The notes beneath the pieces were generated by a model. It searched no databases. It was not told the DNA's origin and saw only the letters and a list, made by a program, of their open reading frames with translations. 64,000 nt of DNA. Origin: Romeriopsis sp046049545. Lineage in GTDB: Bacteria > Cyanobacteriota > Cyanobacteriia > Leptolyngbyales > Leptolyngbyaceae. Each line of letters opens with the position of its first letter. The stretch's first letter is position 1. The translations under genes were made by a program, and so were the position numbers. Where the stretch lies: positions 55,972-119,971 of the forward strand of contig JBJORF010000008.1 of NCBI GenBank assembly GCA_046049545.1. Direction: 5' to 3'. Positions 7,161-16,796 of this stretch are shown here, piece after piece.

Positions 7161-9443
7161 ATGTCAGAGAACGCCCCCGTGTTGGAAAATATGTCACCCC
7201 AAATACTCCCCATATCGATGCAAACAATGTTGCATCAGGGGCAATTCCAAGCAGCCATTACACAGTATGAATTGAACCTTGCCAACGGTGCTGAGGACAT
7301 TGCACAACAAGCACGGTGGCTCTATGGTCTAGCACTTTTGCTGAATGGGCAAGAAGAAGACGCTCAGATGACCTGGATGATGGCGATGATGGATGGTGAT
7401 GAAGCAACCGTTACAACTTGGCTGACTGATTTAGGCAATATACTAGAACAGAACGCAACATTTCAGTTTGAGCAAGGTGATGTTCATCAGGCCAGCCGAA
7501 TTCGCTATCACTTGCGCGAGATTCTGCCCCAGAACTCCAGTAATTTACTGCAAATCATCAAGCTAGAATTGCTAAAAGGTGAATTAACCCTGGAACAATT
7601 TGCTGAATTTGATATTGTTGAATTATTGACTGAACCGGATGCTAAACCAGCATTTGCAGAGCAGTCAGAGTTACTACTTGAGGTCCTTGACTTATACTTG
7701 GATAAAGCCTTTGTGGACGAAGTTACAGTCAGCTTCGTCACCGCCGTGCAGCCCCATATATCACCCCAGAAGTTTATTCGAGCAGCTTTTGCTGGGGCAA
7801 TTAAAATCGGTCATTTTCGGCATATTCCCCAGTTGGCTATTCCGCTTTTGGACCTTTGTGCTAATTTAGAACCCAATGATATTGAGATTCTCATTCAACT
7901 CGCAGAAATGCTAATTCCCGTCCGTTCCTATAAAAGAGCGATGGAAGTTGGTAATAAGCTCCTAGTGAATACCAGAAGTCCGATAAATCAGGTAATCGGC
8001 AGCTATTATATACTTAAATCATGCCTCAATGAAGGTAAAGACCGATCGGCAATTCTCCAGTATGCGTCTAACCATGAATCTTATTTGGCTCAATTTATTG
8101 AACAGCGACCGTCAATCACCTATGCAGAAGCCCGTCATATTATCGCTTCTGTCCACTTACTAACTTACGTTAATGATAATCCAATAGTTCATCGAACGCT
8201 TCAGAACCAAATTTTGTCGATTGTTCAAGCGGCTATTCAAGATCATTGGTATGATGAGTGTCAGAATTTTCAGGCAAATCACAAGCAACGAATTGACGCA
8301 ACTCAGAATAGTGCTTTAGTACTTGATCGCCCTCTACGTATTGGATATATCTGTAGTTGCTTTTACAGCCATTCTGTTGGCTGGCTAGCTCGAACGTTGA
8401 TGTTTTATCACGACGAGCAAAATTTTGAGATTTATGTTTATGGTGTAAATATTCCGCCGGATGACCATCCGGTCAAACGCTTTTATCGTCAAGTCGCTCA
8501 TCAATATCGCTCCTGTGGTTTTGATACTGGCGCGATCGCCGAACAAATTCTTCAAGATCAGATCGATATATTAATCGATCTTGATAGCATTACGCGTGAT
8601 ACGGTTTGTACAGTAATGGCGATGAAACCAGCACCTATTCAAGCGACTTGGTTGGGATGGGACGCAATCGGTATGAATGCGATTGATTATTACATTGCGG
8701 ATAACTACTCACTGCCTGAGCAAGCGCAGGACTACTATACCGAGAAGATCTGGCGTTTGCCGCATGCTTTTCTTGCGGTTGATGGATTTGAAGTTGGGAT
8801 TCCTACCGTTCGACGAAGTGAGTTAAATATCCCTGAGGATGCTGTTGTTTTTCTCAATCCTCAGCGGGGTTATAAGCTATCGCCAGAGGTGCTGAGTTAT
8901 CAATTGGAAATTCTGAAATCAACGCCCAATAGCTATCTTTTACTCAAAGGTGTATTCGATTATGATTCCCTAGAGGCTTTGGTCGGTGAAGCAGCTAGGA
9001 CAATTGGTGTATCACTTGATCGACTTCGCCCCGTGCCCTACACTACAGCAGAAGAAATGCACCGAGCCAACTTAGCAATCGCCGACGTCATTCTCGATAC
9101 TTTTCCTTATAATGGCGCAACAACGACAACCGAAGCGCTATGGATGGAAATCCCGATCGTCACCCTAGTTGGCCAGCAGTTCTCTGCCCGCAATAGCTAC
9201 GCTCTTATGCGAAGCGCTGGAATCACCGAAGGCATTAGCTGGACACCGGAGGAATATATTGAGTGGGGTATTCGAATGGGAACCGATGCTGAACTGCGCC
9301 AGCAAGTTTCATGGAAACTGCGCCAGGGCAAGCGTTCTGCGCCACTCTGGAACGGAAAAGCCTTTGCCCAGGAAATGGAAGCCGCATACGTTCAAATGTA
9401 TCAAAATTATGTTGCTAGTATCCAGGATCAGGCTAAAGCCTAG
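7161..9443 (+). CDS. SPINDLY-type O-GlcNAc transferase-like protein (GT41), first copy
   Basis: The C-terminal half is a GT41 domain as in OGT and SPINDLY, enzymes that put a sugar on Ser or Thr of proteins. Recognisable blocks are LRIGYICSCFYSHSVGWLAR, then KPAPIQATWLGWDAIGMNAI, then NPQRGYKLSPEV (the Lys corresponds to a conserved UDP-contacting residue) and DVILDTFPYNGATTTTEALW. The first 350 residues are helical and TPR-like, starting with GQFQAAITQYEL and LYGLALLLNGQEEDA. The second copy at 11860 has the same layout. Three starts are possible: 7122 (in a hairpin), 7161 and 7191; alignment with the second copy favours 7161 or 7191. Sitting just behind a prepilin gene, the enzyme may glycosylate that pilin, but no substrate is proven. 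Confidence 0.88.
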   Translation: MSENAPVLENMSPQILPISMQTMLHQGQFQAAITQYELNLANGAEDIAQQARWLYGLALLLNGQEEDAQMTWMMAMMDGDEATVTTWLTDLGNILEQNATFQFEQGDVHQASRIRYHLREILPQNSSNLLQIIKLELLKGELTLEQFAEFDIVELLTEPDAKPAFAEQSELLLEVLDLYLDKAFVDEVTVSFVTAVQPHISPQKFIRAAFAGAIKIGHFRHIPQLAIPLLDLCANLEPNDIEILIQLAEMLIPVRSYKRAMEVGNKLLVNTRSPINQVIGSYYILKSCLNEGKDRSAILQYASNHESYLAQFIEQRPSITYAEARHIIASVHLLTYVNDNPIVHRTLQNQILSIVQAAIQDHWYDECQNFQANHKQRIDATQNSALVLDRPLRIGYICSCFYSHSVGWLARTLMFYHDEQNFEIYVYGVNIPPDDHPVKRFYRQVAHQYRSCGFDTGAIAEQILQDQIDILIDLDSITRDTVCTVMAMKPAPIQATWLGWDAIGMNAIDYYIADNYSLPEQAQDYYTEKIWRLPHAFLAVDGFEVGIPTVRRSELNIPEDAVVFLNPQRGYKLSPEVLSYQLEILKSTPNSYLLLKGVFDYDSLEALVGEAARTIGVSLDRLRPVPYTTAEEMHRANLAIADVILDTFPYNGATTTTEALWMEIPIVTLVGQQFSARNSYALMRSAGITEGISWTPEEYIEWGIRMGTDAELRQQVSWKLRQGKRSAPLWNGKAFAQEMEAAYVQMYQNYVASIQDQAKA

Positions 9444-9503
9444 ATATGCCAGTGGATAACGCGCTGTCACCAATTCCGTATTTCTGGGTAAACTAAGGGG
9501 GCC

Positions 9504-11858
9504 ATGCAACATCTGCAAGATCATCCCCCACGTCAATCTACCTGCACTATGACCACGCACTGCAAAATCTGTAACGCTGAATCTCACCCCTTTGGCAATG
9601 CCCAGATGCTCAATAAGTATGATGTCGCATACTTTCGGTGCAGTGAATGTGGGTTTGTACAAACTGAACAGCCATACTGGCTGGATGAAGCCTATTCCAG
9701 CGCGATCGCGAATCTCGACGTGGGTATTGTCACCCGCAACTTGGGTCTGCATGATCGTGTTCAGTCTGTGATCAGCCACTATTTCAATCCCGATGCTGCT
9801 TATCTCGATTATGGTGGGGGTTGCGGGCTGTTTGTGCGACTCATGCGCGATGCTGGGTTTGACTTTTATTGGTATGACAAGTTTTGTGAGAATGTTTTAG
9901 CCCAGGGGTTTGCCGGTGAGCTGCAAGCAAAAAAATATGAACTAGTAACGGCATTCGAACTGTTTGAACATTTAGTTGATCCGCTGTCTGAGATTAAGCA
10001 ATTGATTGAACTTGGTGGTAGTCTCTTATTCAGCACTGAATTATTGCCAGACAATGCGCCTAAGCCGAATGAGTGGTGGTATTATGTTCCCGCAACAGGG
10101 CAGCATATTTCGATTTATACCCTTGCTGCACTTGAACGGTTTGCCGAACAGCTAGGCTGTAACCTTTACTCTGACGGTCGGTCATTGCACCTATTCAGTC
10201 GCAGAGAGTTTCCAAAAGATATTTTATTGACGACTCATCAGCCGCTTACCCGTCGCCCATCGCTCATCACACAAGATTTTCAGCGGGTTAGCAACTTAAG
10301 TAATCAAATCGATTCCATTGATGATCCAGATGAGATCGCTGGAGAAATGGTTGCTGAAGAAATTCCTAAAGATATTCAGAAATCCAAAATTGTTATTGAT
10401 GGCGTGTTTTTTCAACTTTACCGCACGGGAATTGCGCGGGTCTGGAACTCTCTGTTAGAGCAGTGGGCGAATGATGATTTTCGTGCGAATATTATAATTC
10501 TCGATCGTGAACAGACAGCACCGAGAATTGCAGGAATTGATTATCGACTCATTCCAAAATTCAGCTATGAAGCCATTGAGGCTGATCAAGCGATGTTGCA
10601 AGAAATCTGTGACGCCGAAAACGCTGATCTATTCATCTCAACCTATTACACAACACCAATTACGACACCCAGTATCTTCATGGGATATGACATGATCCCA
10701 GAGGTGCTTGGGGCTGATTTGACCAACCCCATGTGGCAGAGCAAGCATCATGCCATTAAGCACGCGATCGGCTACATTACCATCTCAGAACATACAGCTC
10801 ACGATCTCAAGCGCTTCTTCCCCGAGCTTGATGCACAAAGAGTGATCCCTGCGCTCTGTGGTGTAGCCGAATATTTTTATCCGCCAAGCCAGTATGAATT
10901 GCTACGGTTCCGCGATCGCTACAACCTCCAGAAACCCTATTTTATTGTTTCGGGGCCTAGCTTTGGCTACAAGAACATGGGACTTTTCCTCGAAGGTCTT
11001 GCCCAACTTCACAGTCGGTATGGATTTGAGGTGGTTTGTACAGGAAGCAGTGGTCTCGAATTCAGTTCACAAGCTAGGAAAGTTCTGCCTGATGTGGTGT
11101 TTCATTCACTGTTTCTTGAAGATGATGAACTTCGTTGTGCCTACGGCGGGGCGATCGCGCTAGTTTATCCTTCTAAATATGAAGGCTTTGGATTGCCTGT
11201 GGTCGAGGCAATGAAGTGTGGTTGTCCCGTGATTACCTGTGCAAATGCCTCGATTCCTGAAGTCGGAGGCAATGCTGTGATGTATATTCCCGATGATGAC
11301 ACCACCCTCATGGCAAATGCCTTGCTGGAAGTCCAAAAACCCAATGTGCGTCAGGCCATGATTGCGCAGGGATGTGAGCAAGCAAAACAATTCAATTGGG
11401 CGACCATGGCCGAACAAGTCAAGGCCGTTCTGTTGGAATACTCGGCTCCGCATTATGGAAAAAGCCAATCTAATCTTCAATGCATCTGGGTCAATATCGA
11501 TTGGGCAGAGGGCGAAGAGGCCGTTCAACATCATTTCATACATCTGTTCCAGGCGCTCCTTAGCAGTCCCGAGGCCGAACAGTATGAATTATTGATTGAT
11601 GCCACAACAGTAGAATCATCAACAGCGGATGAATACGTTATGGGTGCCCTGATGCAGTTATTAATGAGTGATTTTGAAGCACTGACAGAACCAGCACTTA
11701 ACTTCGTAACCTCAGTGAAGGATAAACAAGCGATTTTGCATAATGATGCAATCTCTAAAATTGACCTCGCCAGCCGCCAAACCTACCAGGACATTTTCAC
11801 TGCGACAAATGATCCAAATGACTCTATCCTAGGATTAGATTTGGCCACAGCCAATTAA
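9504..11858 (+). CDS. Methyltransferase/GT4 glycosyltransferase fusion protein
   Basis: This 784-residue protein joins two enzymes. Residues 20-49 hold two Cys-x2-Cys pairs (CKIC and CSEC), a probable zinc ribbon as seen in sugar C-methyltransferases. Residues 95-235 are a class I methyltransferase with motif I YLDYGGGCGLF. Residues 295-650 are a GT4 glycosyltransferase with KPYFIVSGPSFGYKNMGLFL and the E-x7-E motif YEGFGLPVVEAM (Glu560 and Glu568). The last 125 residues resemble an acidic tail I recall on other cyanobacterial glycosyltransferases. ATG 9504 has AGGGGG very close upstream; ATG 9549 would still keep the zinc ribbon. It lies between two SPINDLY-like genes and just two bases before the second, so it probably belongs to one operon that builds a methylated glycan. 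Confidence 0.86.
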   Translation: MQHLQDHPPRQSTCTMTTHCKICNAESHPFGNAQMLNKYDVAYFRCSECGFVQTEQPYWLDEAYSSAIANLDVGIVTRNLGLHDRVQSVISHYFNPDAAYLDYGGGCGLFVRLMRDAGFDFYWYDKFCENVLAQGFAGELQAKKYELVTAFELFEHLVDPLSEIKQLIELGGSLLFSTELLPDNAPKPNEWWYYVPATGQHISIYTLAALERFAEQLGCNLYSDGRSLHLFSRREFPKDILLTTHQPLTRRPSLITQDFQRVSNLSNQIDSIDDPDEIAGEMVAEEIPKDIQKSKIVIDGVFFQLYRTGIARVWNSLLEQWANDDFRANIIILDREQTAPRIAGIDYRLIPKFSYEAIEADQAMLQEICDAENADLFISTYYTTPITTPSIFMGYDMIPEVLGADLTNPMWQSKHHAIKHAIGYITISEHTAHDLKRFFPELDAQRVIPALCGVAEYFYPPSQYELLRFRDRYNLQKPYFIVSGPSFGYKNMGLFLEGLAQLHSRYGFEVVCTGSSGLEFSSQARKVLPDVVFHSLFLEDDELRCAYGGAIALVYPSKYEGFGLPVVEAMKCGCPVITCANASIPEVGGNAVMYIPDDDTTLMANALLEVQKPNVRQAMIAQGCEQAKQFNWATMAEQVKAVLLEYSAPHYGKSQSNLQCIWVNIDWAEGEEAVQHHFIHLFQALLSSPEAEQYELLIDATTVESSTADEYVMGALMQLLMSDFEALTEPALNFVTSVKDKQAILHNDAISKIDLASRQTYQDIFTATNDPNDSILGLDLATAN

Positions 11859-11859
11859 G

Positions 11860-14085
11860 ATGCCACTCCTCCAAATACCACAATCCATCGTAGAGGCGTT
11901 CCGACGAGGCGACTACGCAGCCGCTTTGATTGTTTGTGAACAGGCGATCGTGCAATTCCCTGACGATCGGCAACTCTACTGGTACTACGGCCTCGCGTTG
12001 CTCCTCAACGGAGACCCAGAAGAAGCTGAAGCAACTTGGTGGATGGTGCTGGCCGATGCCGGTGATGCAGCGGAAGCCTGGACATCCGAATTATCCAGCA
12101 TTTTGAGTCAAGTCGCGATCGATCAAGTTCAGACGAACCGCCTGGATAAAGCTCATGTAATTCGTGAGGCAATCGCCGCAATCGATCCGGATAATTGCGA
12201 AAATCTTTTATACCTTCTCGATCTTTCAATTCAGCGCCAAATTCTCGATGCTGAACAGATTGAGCAATGGGCGATCATCCCCAGTTTTAGAGCTATTTCG
12301 ACCCAGAAACAACTCAACTCCGATTTGATTTTGGGGGTGTTAGAAACGTATTTAGCCAATCCGCTAATTCATCCGATCACGATCGATTTGGCCGATGCGC
12401 TACTGCATCTAGTTCAAAATCAATCACCCCAAAGTCTCACGTTTGCCATCGATCGACTACTTGAACACAGCTATAAAATCGCCCATTTACGGAATTACCC
12501 AAAGCTGAGTTTTGACCTCGGTGAAGTTGCTGTCCGCTATGCACCAGAGCATTTTGAACTCTGGTTAGCTCAGGCAGACTTTGCTATGCAGGATCATGTC
12601 TTTGATATCGCAATCGCGGCGGCTAAGGAAGCGAGCCGCTTGGCTTCCAGCCCAATTGACCAAATTGCCGCAAACCGCGCCTGTTTGCAAGCCGCACTGT
12701 CAAGTGGACAGCAAGATACCGCCCTGGCCGAATTAGTCCAGGCACATCACAGCGCAATCGCCGAACTGTTGAGGCAAGCCCCCACCCTCGATCGCGATCA
12801 GAGCTATCGACTCAGGGGTAGCATTATCCATTTGCCCTATATCGCCGATCGTCCCAGCACCAACCGCGAACTCCAAAATCAAGTGGTGCAATATTGCGAA
12901 CAGCAATTACAGCAGCTCTATCCTGATTTAGTCCAGCAGCATTTAGCTGGACATAACCATAAGTGTGAACAGAAATGGGTTCCCGATCGACGATTAAAAG
13001 TCGGCTATATTTGCCGCTATTTCCAGCGCCATTCCGTCGGCTGGTTAGCTCAAGCCCTACTGCAACAGCATGATCCAGAAAATATTGAACTCTATATCTA
13101 TTTACTCAACCCGCAGGCAAATCCTGATTCAGTCCAACAGCAATATCTCCAAATCCCGGCACAGATTCGCGGTTGTCCCATGGATACGATCGCCACCGTC
13201 ACCCAAATCCACCAAGATGATCTCGATATCTTAGTCGAACTCGATAGCCTCACCTGTCAAGTCACCTGCGAAATCATGGCCCTGAAGCCAGCACCGATCC
13301 AAGTCAGCTGGCTCGGCTGGGATGCGACAGGAATGCAGTCGATCGACTATTTCATCGCTGACCCCTACGTTTTACCCGAATCCGCTCAAGCCGACTATCC
13401 CGAATACATTATCCGCCTCCCACAAACCTACATTGCCGTTGATGGATTTGAGGTCGGTCAGCCGTCAGTCACCAGGCAAAGTCTCAACCTGCCGGAAACT
13501 GCTGTCTTATTCATGTCTGCACAGCGGGGCTATAAGCGCCATCCTGCAATGATGCAATTGCAGATGCAAATTCTTCAGCAGGTTCCAGATAGTTATCTAT
13601 TAATTAAAGGACTGGCTGATCAGGCAGTGGTGAAAACGGCTTTTGGGGATCTTGCTCAGCAAATGAATGTTGACCCCGATCGGATTATCTTCCTCGATTT
13701 AGTTGAATCGGAAGAAATCCACCGGGCTAACCTGGCGATCGCCGATGTCATCCTCGACACCTACCCCTATAATGGCGCAACCACCACCCTGGAAGCACTT
13801 TGGATGGAAAAGCCGTTAGTTACTAGAGTGGGCGAACAATTTGCTGCGCGTAACAGCTACACCATGCTGAAAAATGTCGGTGTCGAGGCAGGAATTGCCT
13901 GGACAGATGCAGAATACGTTGAATGGGGTGTGAAATTAGGGCGCGATCGTACCCTCCGCCAGCAAATCATGGCGCAACTCAAAGCCGCCAAACAAACGGC
14001 CCCACTCTGGGATGCCGCAAAATTTGCTCGATCGATGGAAGCGGCTTATCAGCAAATGTGGCAGAAATTCAAAGCAGTCGATTAA
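11860..14085 (+). CDS. SPINDLY-type O-GlcNAc transferase-like protein (GT41), second copy
   Basis: This 741-residue protein is a paralogue of the one at 7161 and has the same two parts. The N-terminal TPR-like helical region starts with FRRGDYAAALIVCEQAI and WYYGLALLLNGDPEEAEATW. The GT41 domain shows VGYICRYFQRHSVGWLAQAL, then KPAPIQVSWLGWDATGMQSI, then SAQRGYKRHPAM and ILDTYPYNGATTTLEALWME. The start ATG follows the previous stop by one base (TAAGATG), so translation is probably coupled. Its GC content and HIP1 density look higher than those of the first copy. The 3' end overlaps the convergent rhomboid gene by four bases. Substrate and sugar donor are unknown; protein O-glycosylation is the family role. 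Confidence 0.88.
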   Translation: MPLLQIPQSIVEAFRRGDYAAALIVCEQAIVQFPDDRQLYWYYGLALLLNGDPEEAEATWWMVLADAGDAAEAWTSELSSILSQVAIDQVQTNRLDKAHVIREAIAAIDPDNCENLLYLLDLSIQRQILDAEQIEQWAIIPSFRAISTQKQLNSDLILGVLETYLANPLIHPITIDLADALLHLVQNQSPQSLTFAIDRLLEHSYKIAHLRNYPKLSFDLGEVAVRYAPEHFELWLAQADFAMQDHVFDIAIAAAKEASRLASSPIDQIAANRACLQAALSSGQQDTALAELVQAHHSAIAELLRQAPTLDRDQSYRLRGSIIHLPYIADRPSTNRELQNQVVQYCEQQLQQLYPDLVQQHLAGHNHKCEQKWVPDRRLKVGYICRYFQRHSVGWLAQALLQQHDPENIELYIYLLNPQANPDSVQQQYLQIPAQIRGCPMDTIATVTQIHQDDLDILVELDSLTCQVTCEIMALKPAPIQVSWLGWDATGMQSIDYFIADPYVLPESAQADYPEYIIRLPQTYIAVDGFEVGQPSVTRQSLNLPETAVLFMSAQRGYKRHPAMMQLQMQILQQVPDSYLLIKGLADQAVVKTAFGDLAQQMNVDPDRIIFLDLVESEEIHRANLAIADVILDTYPYNGATTTLEALWMEKPLVTRVGEQFAARNSYTMLKNVGVEAGIAWTDAEYVEWGVKLGRDRTLRQQIMAQLKAAKQTAPLWDAAKFARSMEAAYQQMWQKFKAVD

Positions 14086-15728
14086 TCCCCCGATCGGCTA
14101 AACTGCGCCACTCCCGAGAACCCCAGGCCGATTGCAATTCCCAGCAACAACCCCGATAAATGCCCCGCCCGACTGACATTTGCCACCATCTGATCGGAAA
14201 TAATTTGAAATACCGTAATAATTGCAAACATCTTTAGACGCTGGGCGGCAACGGCTTCTTTGAATTTCAGCCAACGGATGCAGAAAATCCCGCCAATCAC
14301 ACCGAGCAGTCCCATAATTGCACCCGATGCACCGACCACTGAAGGCTCGTTGATCAAACCCAGATTATTCAAGACCGTCACGCAGGCCATCGAGCCAATT
14401 CCCGTCGCCAGATAGGCGATCGCGTAGCGCATCTTTCCCAGCATGGGTTCAACAATTCCACCCAGCACATACAGCCCGATCATATTGCTGAATAGATGAA
14501 ACCAGCCCGCATGGAGAAACGCCGCTGTGACTAGCCGCCAGGCTTCACCGCGATAGACTCGATCGGGATACAAAATTCCCAGTTCGTACAGATTAATAAT
14601 GGGTTCAGCAATTCCAGTCATGATTGAATTGGAGTCACCGTGTTCGTTTGTAAAATCAATCACATTTGCACCGATCGCCAGTCCCGCGATCGCCAACGTG
14701 AAAAATGCTGTGATCGCGACGTTAATCACGATGAGCCGCATGGTCACAGGGATCTGTTTCAAGTTTGGGCGTACATTCGGCGCGGCAGGCTGTGATTCTT
14801 GCATCATCTGACCTTGCAGACGAATCAGATAATTCAGCGCGGCGGGGGTGAGTTTTTCCGTGGATTTGCGTGCTGTGCGTTGGAGGCGGGCGTTGATTGC
14901 TGATTGCAGATCAGCCGTGCCTGATTGTTGCAATGCCTGGAGCTGTCGCTTCGCCTGTCGCCGATCGCCGCTGTTCCACTGGGCCGTTGCCTGCCAAAAA
15001 GTCTGGGTATCGTTGGGAAGATGGCGCATTTGCTGCTGAAGTAGCCAAGCGAGGCTTTCGCGTTGACCACAAAAGGCAAAGGCGTATAGTCGCGCTGTGT
15101 TGATAAAAGTGGGATTACCGGCTTTTTGCAGCAGCAGTTCAGCTTTTTGGAGTGCGCCGACCAGTTCGTTCAGCTTGCCAGTTTCTCCCAGCGATCGCAG
15201 ATACATAAGTTGCACATTCGGATCTTGGTGCGCTGGTGCATTCACCGGCTGCTGCTGCAACCAAGTCACAAAGCTGGACCACTGTCCGTTCAAGCGATGG
15301 AGCATGATGATCGCGAGGCGCTCGATCGGACTTTTATCCGTCGCATATTGCTGAAAAATACGCTGCGCTAAGGTTGCCTGTCCCACCTGCACCAACCCCA
15401 GTGCCCGCAGCAATTCAGGATAATGCCACCAGCCATCCCACGGATGCAGATAGCGAATCATCGTCATTAACTTTGCCGCAGCATCAAACTTTTCTTGGCT
15501 TACCTGCCGCTCCACCTGTAAAAAGCCCTGCATCGGCAGCACCAAACCGAACGCCCAAAGCAAACTGGCGATCGTCAGGAAACCCGACAGCGGCGCAATC
15601 CCCCAACCGATCGCCAAACAAAATAGGATTGCTACTGAAACGATCTGCCAGCCATGGTTTTGGCGCGCTTGGATGAGCACGATTAGGGCCGAAAAACCGC
15701 TTAGAATTGGGATTAGCTCAATGCCCAT
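14082..15728 (-). CDS. Rhomboid-family intramembrane serine protease with helical N-terminal region
   Basis: The C-terminal third is a rhomboid protease domain. The catalytic Ser is in VVGASGAIMGLLG (about residue 468) and the catalytic His is in VSRAGHLSGLLLG (about residue 523). Also visible are a WR element in RGEAWRLVTAAFLHAGWFHL and the GxxxG-rich helix after the His. The first 300 residues have two or three hydrophobic segments and then a soluble helical region with repeated AL/LQ patterns, probably TPR-like, of the kind found in large cyanobacterial rhomboids. The ATG at 15728 is preferred over 15740 because GGAAG precedes it at good spacing. The enzyme would cleave membrane proteins within the bilayer; its targets are unknown. 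It overlaps the second SPINDLY-like gene tail to tail. Confidence 0.92.
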   Translation of the reverse strand: MGIELIPILSGFSALIVLIQARQNHGWQIVSVAILFCLAIGWGIAPLSGFLTIASLLWAFGLVLPMQGFLQVERQVSQEKFDAAAKLMTMIRYLHPWDGWWHYPELLRALGLVQVGQATLAQRIFQQYATDKSPIERLAIIMLHRLNGQWSSFVTWLQQQPVNAPAHQDPNVQLMYLRSLGETGKLNELVGALQKAELLLQKAGNPTFINTARLYAFAFCGQRESLAWLLQQQMRHLPNDTQTFWQATAQWNSGDRRQAKRQLQALQQSGTADLQSAINARLQRTARKSTEKLTPAALNYLIRLQGQMMQESQPAAPNVRPNLKQIPVTMRLIVINVAITAFFTLAIAGLAIGANVIDFTNEHGDSNSIMTGIAEPIINLYELGILYPDRVYRGEAWRLVTAAFLHAGWFHLFSNMIGLYVLGGIVEPMLGKMRYAIAYLATGIGSMACVTVLNNLGLINEPSVVGASGAIMGLLGVIGGIFCIRWLKFKEAVAAQRLKMFAIITVFQIISDQMVANVSRAGHLSGLLLGIAIGLGFSGVAQFSRSGD

Positions 15729-15745
15729 GGTTACTTCCATATGTC

Positions 15746-15827
15746 GCGGTGCGTTTTGCTGACGCAGAAATTCACCCTACGGGATCCGCCGACGTAGGAT
15801 GCGTTTCTGTGAAGCAAAACGCACCGC
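15746..15827. repeat. Inverted pair of palindromic repeat family B upstream of the rhomboid gene
   Basis: GCGGTGCGTTTTGC at 15746-15759 is repeated exactly inverted at 15814-15827, and the match extends inward through CAGAAA/TTTCTG and CCTAC/GTAGG. These are two head-to-head copies of the family also seen at 22871 and 43627, whose core is GTAGGATGCGTTTC...AAACGCATC. The pair starts six bases before the upstream possible start codon of the rhomboid gene, so it would form a large hairpin in its leader. Confidence 0.8.
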
Positions 15828-15872
15828 ACCCATCATCATCACTCGCAACTACCAGCAATCACCCCATTGTAG

Positions 15873-16601
15873 TTACTTCATCGTCAGCATGCTATCGAGA
15901 TCTTCCATATCCCAAGGACTCGACAGCACTTTTGGCAACGGTGACGCATCTTCTAGTTCCAGGCTACTAATGCTTTCCAATGCTTCTTCAAAAGACAGAC
16001 CACTGACATCCGACTCGATCGCTTCATCCCCCATCAAGCTAAAAATGTCGCTACTATCAATGTCATCACTGCCCACGGCATCCCCAAAAGGCGATGCGAT
16101 TGACTCCCCGGCATTATCAAATTGCGACAGTTCTAGTTCGGGTTCGGAGGCTGCTCTAGTTGTCTTGGATTCAGCTTGGGGTTCCGCCGCTTTTACCTCA
16201 GCGACTGGGGCTTTTATCTCAGGGGCCTTCATCTCAGGGGCTTTCACCTCAGCGACTTTAACCTCAGGGGCTGCCACAACTTTTTGGGGCGGAATCGCAA
16301 TCCCCGGCATCGTTGCCTTCATATCCGGCGAGGCTTCAAACCCAAAATTCAGCTTCAACTGCCCAACTTGCCAATCCGCCGCGCCGGGCTGTAACACTTC
16401 ACAGTGAATCCCATCGCCAAACAGCAGGCGCATTTCTTCGATCGTAATCTGTCCCGAAGCGGTACAAATCCCTTCGAGCTTTGCCAATAAATCCTTGACC
16501 CGCAGTGTCGCAGCCGTTTGGAACATGCCGCTACTGCTGGCTAACCCTTCCACCACAACAACATCTTTCGTCGTCAGGGTTTGATAGTTCTGGTGGCTCA
16601 T
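15873..16601 (-). CDS. KGK-domain-like protein with Lys-Ala-Pro repeat linker
   Basis: The first 90 residues resemble the cyanobacterial KGK family of unknown function: LRVKDLLAKLEG, then LLFGDGIHCEVLQPGAADWQ followed by VGQLKL, where the family usually has WQKGKVKIK. Residues about 105-145 form a low-complexity linker of repeats such as VKAPEMKAPEIKAP. The rest is acidic and Ser-rich (SLMGDEAIESDVSGLSFEEA) and ends in an acidic amphipathic stretch. There is no signal peptide. The modular layout suggests a scaffold or regulatory protein, but no function is known to me. It shares strand with the rhomboid gene downstream, although the family B repeat pair separates them. Confidence 0.6.
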   Translation of the reverse strand: MSHQNYQTLTTKDVVVVEGLASSSGMFQTAATLRVKDLLAKLEGICTASGQITIEEMRLLFGDGIHCEVLQPGAADWQVGQLKLNFGFEASPDMKATMPGIAIPPQKVVAAPEVKVAEVKAPEMKAPEIKAPVAEVKAAEPQAESKTTRAASEPELELSQFDNAGESIASPFGDAVGSDDIDSSDIFSLMGDEAIESDVSGLSFEEALESISSLELEDASPLPKVLSSPWDMEDLDSMLTMK

Positions 16602-16796
16602 AATGTGGTTGATTCCCTAAGCGGATATGGACGGGCTGCGGCCAAGCGTTAGTCTAACGGATCTGCTCTAACCGCTCAGTACTACCGTCCCCTATCAGTT
16701 ATGGCCGAATTGGGAAAGCCGATCGCTCGGGGAAATTACGCAATTTACGAAACTGACGGACGAAAACCCCGTAATTACCGCAAATTGCCCCAAAAA

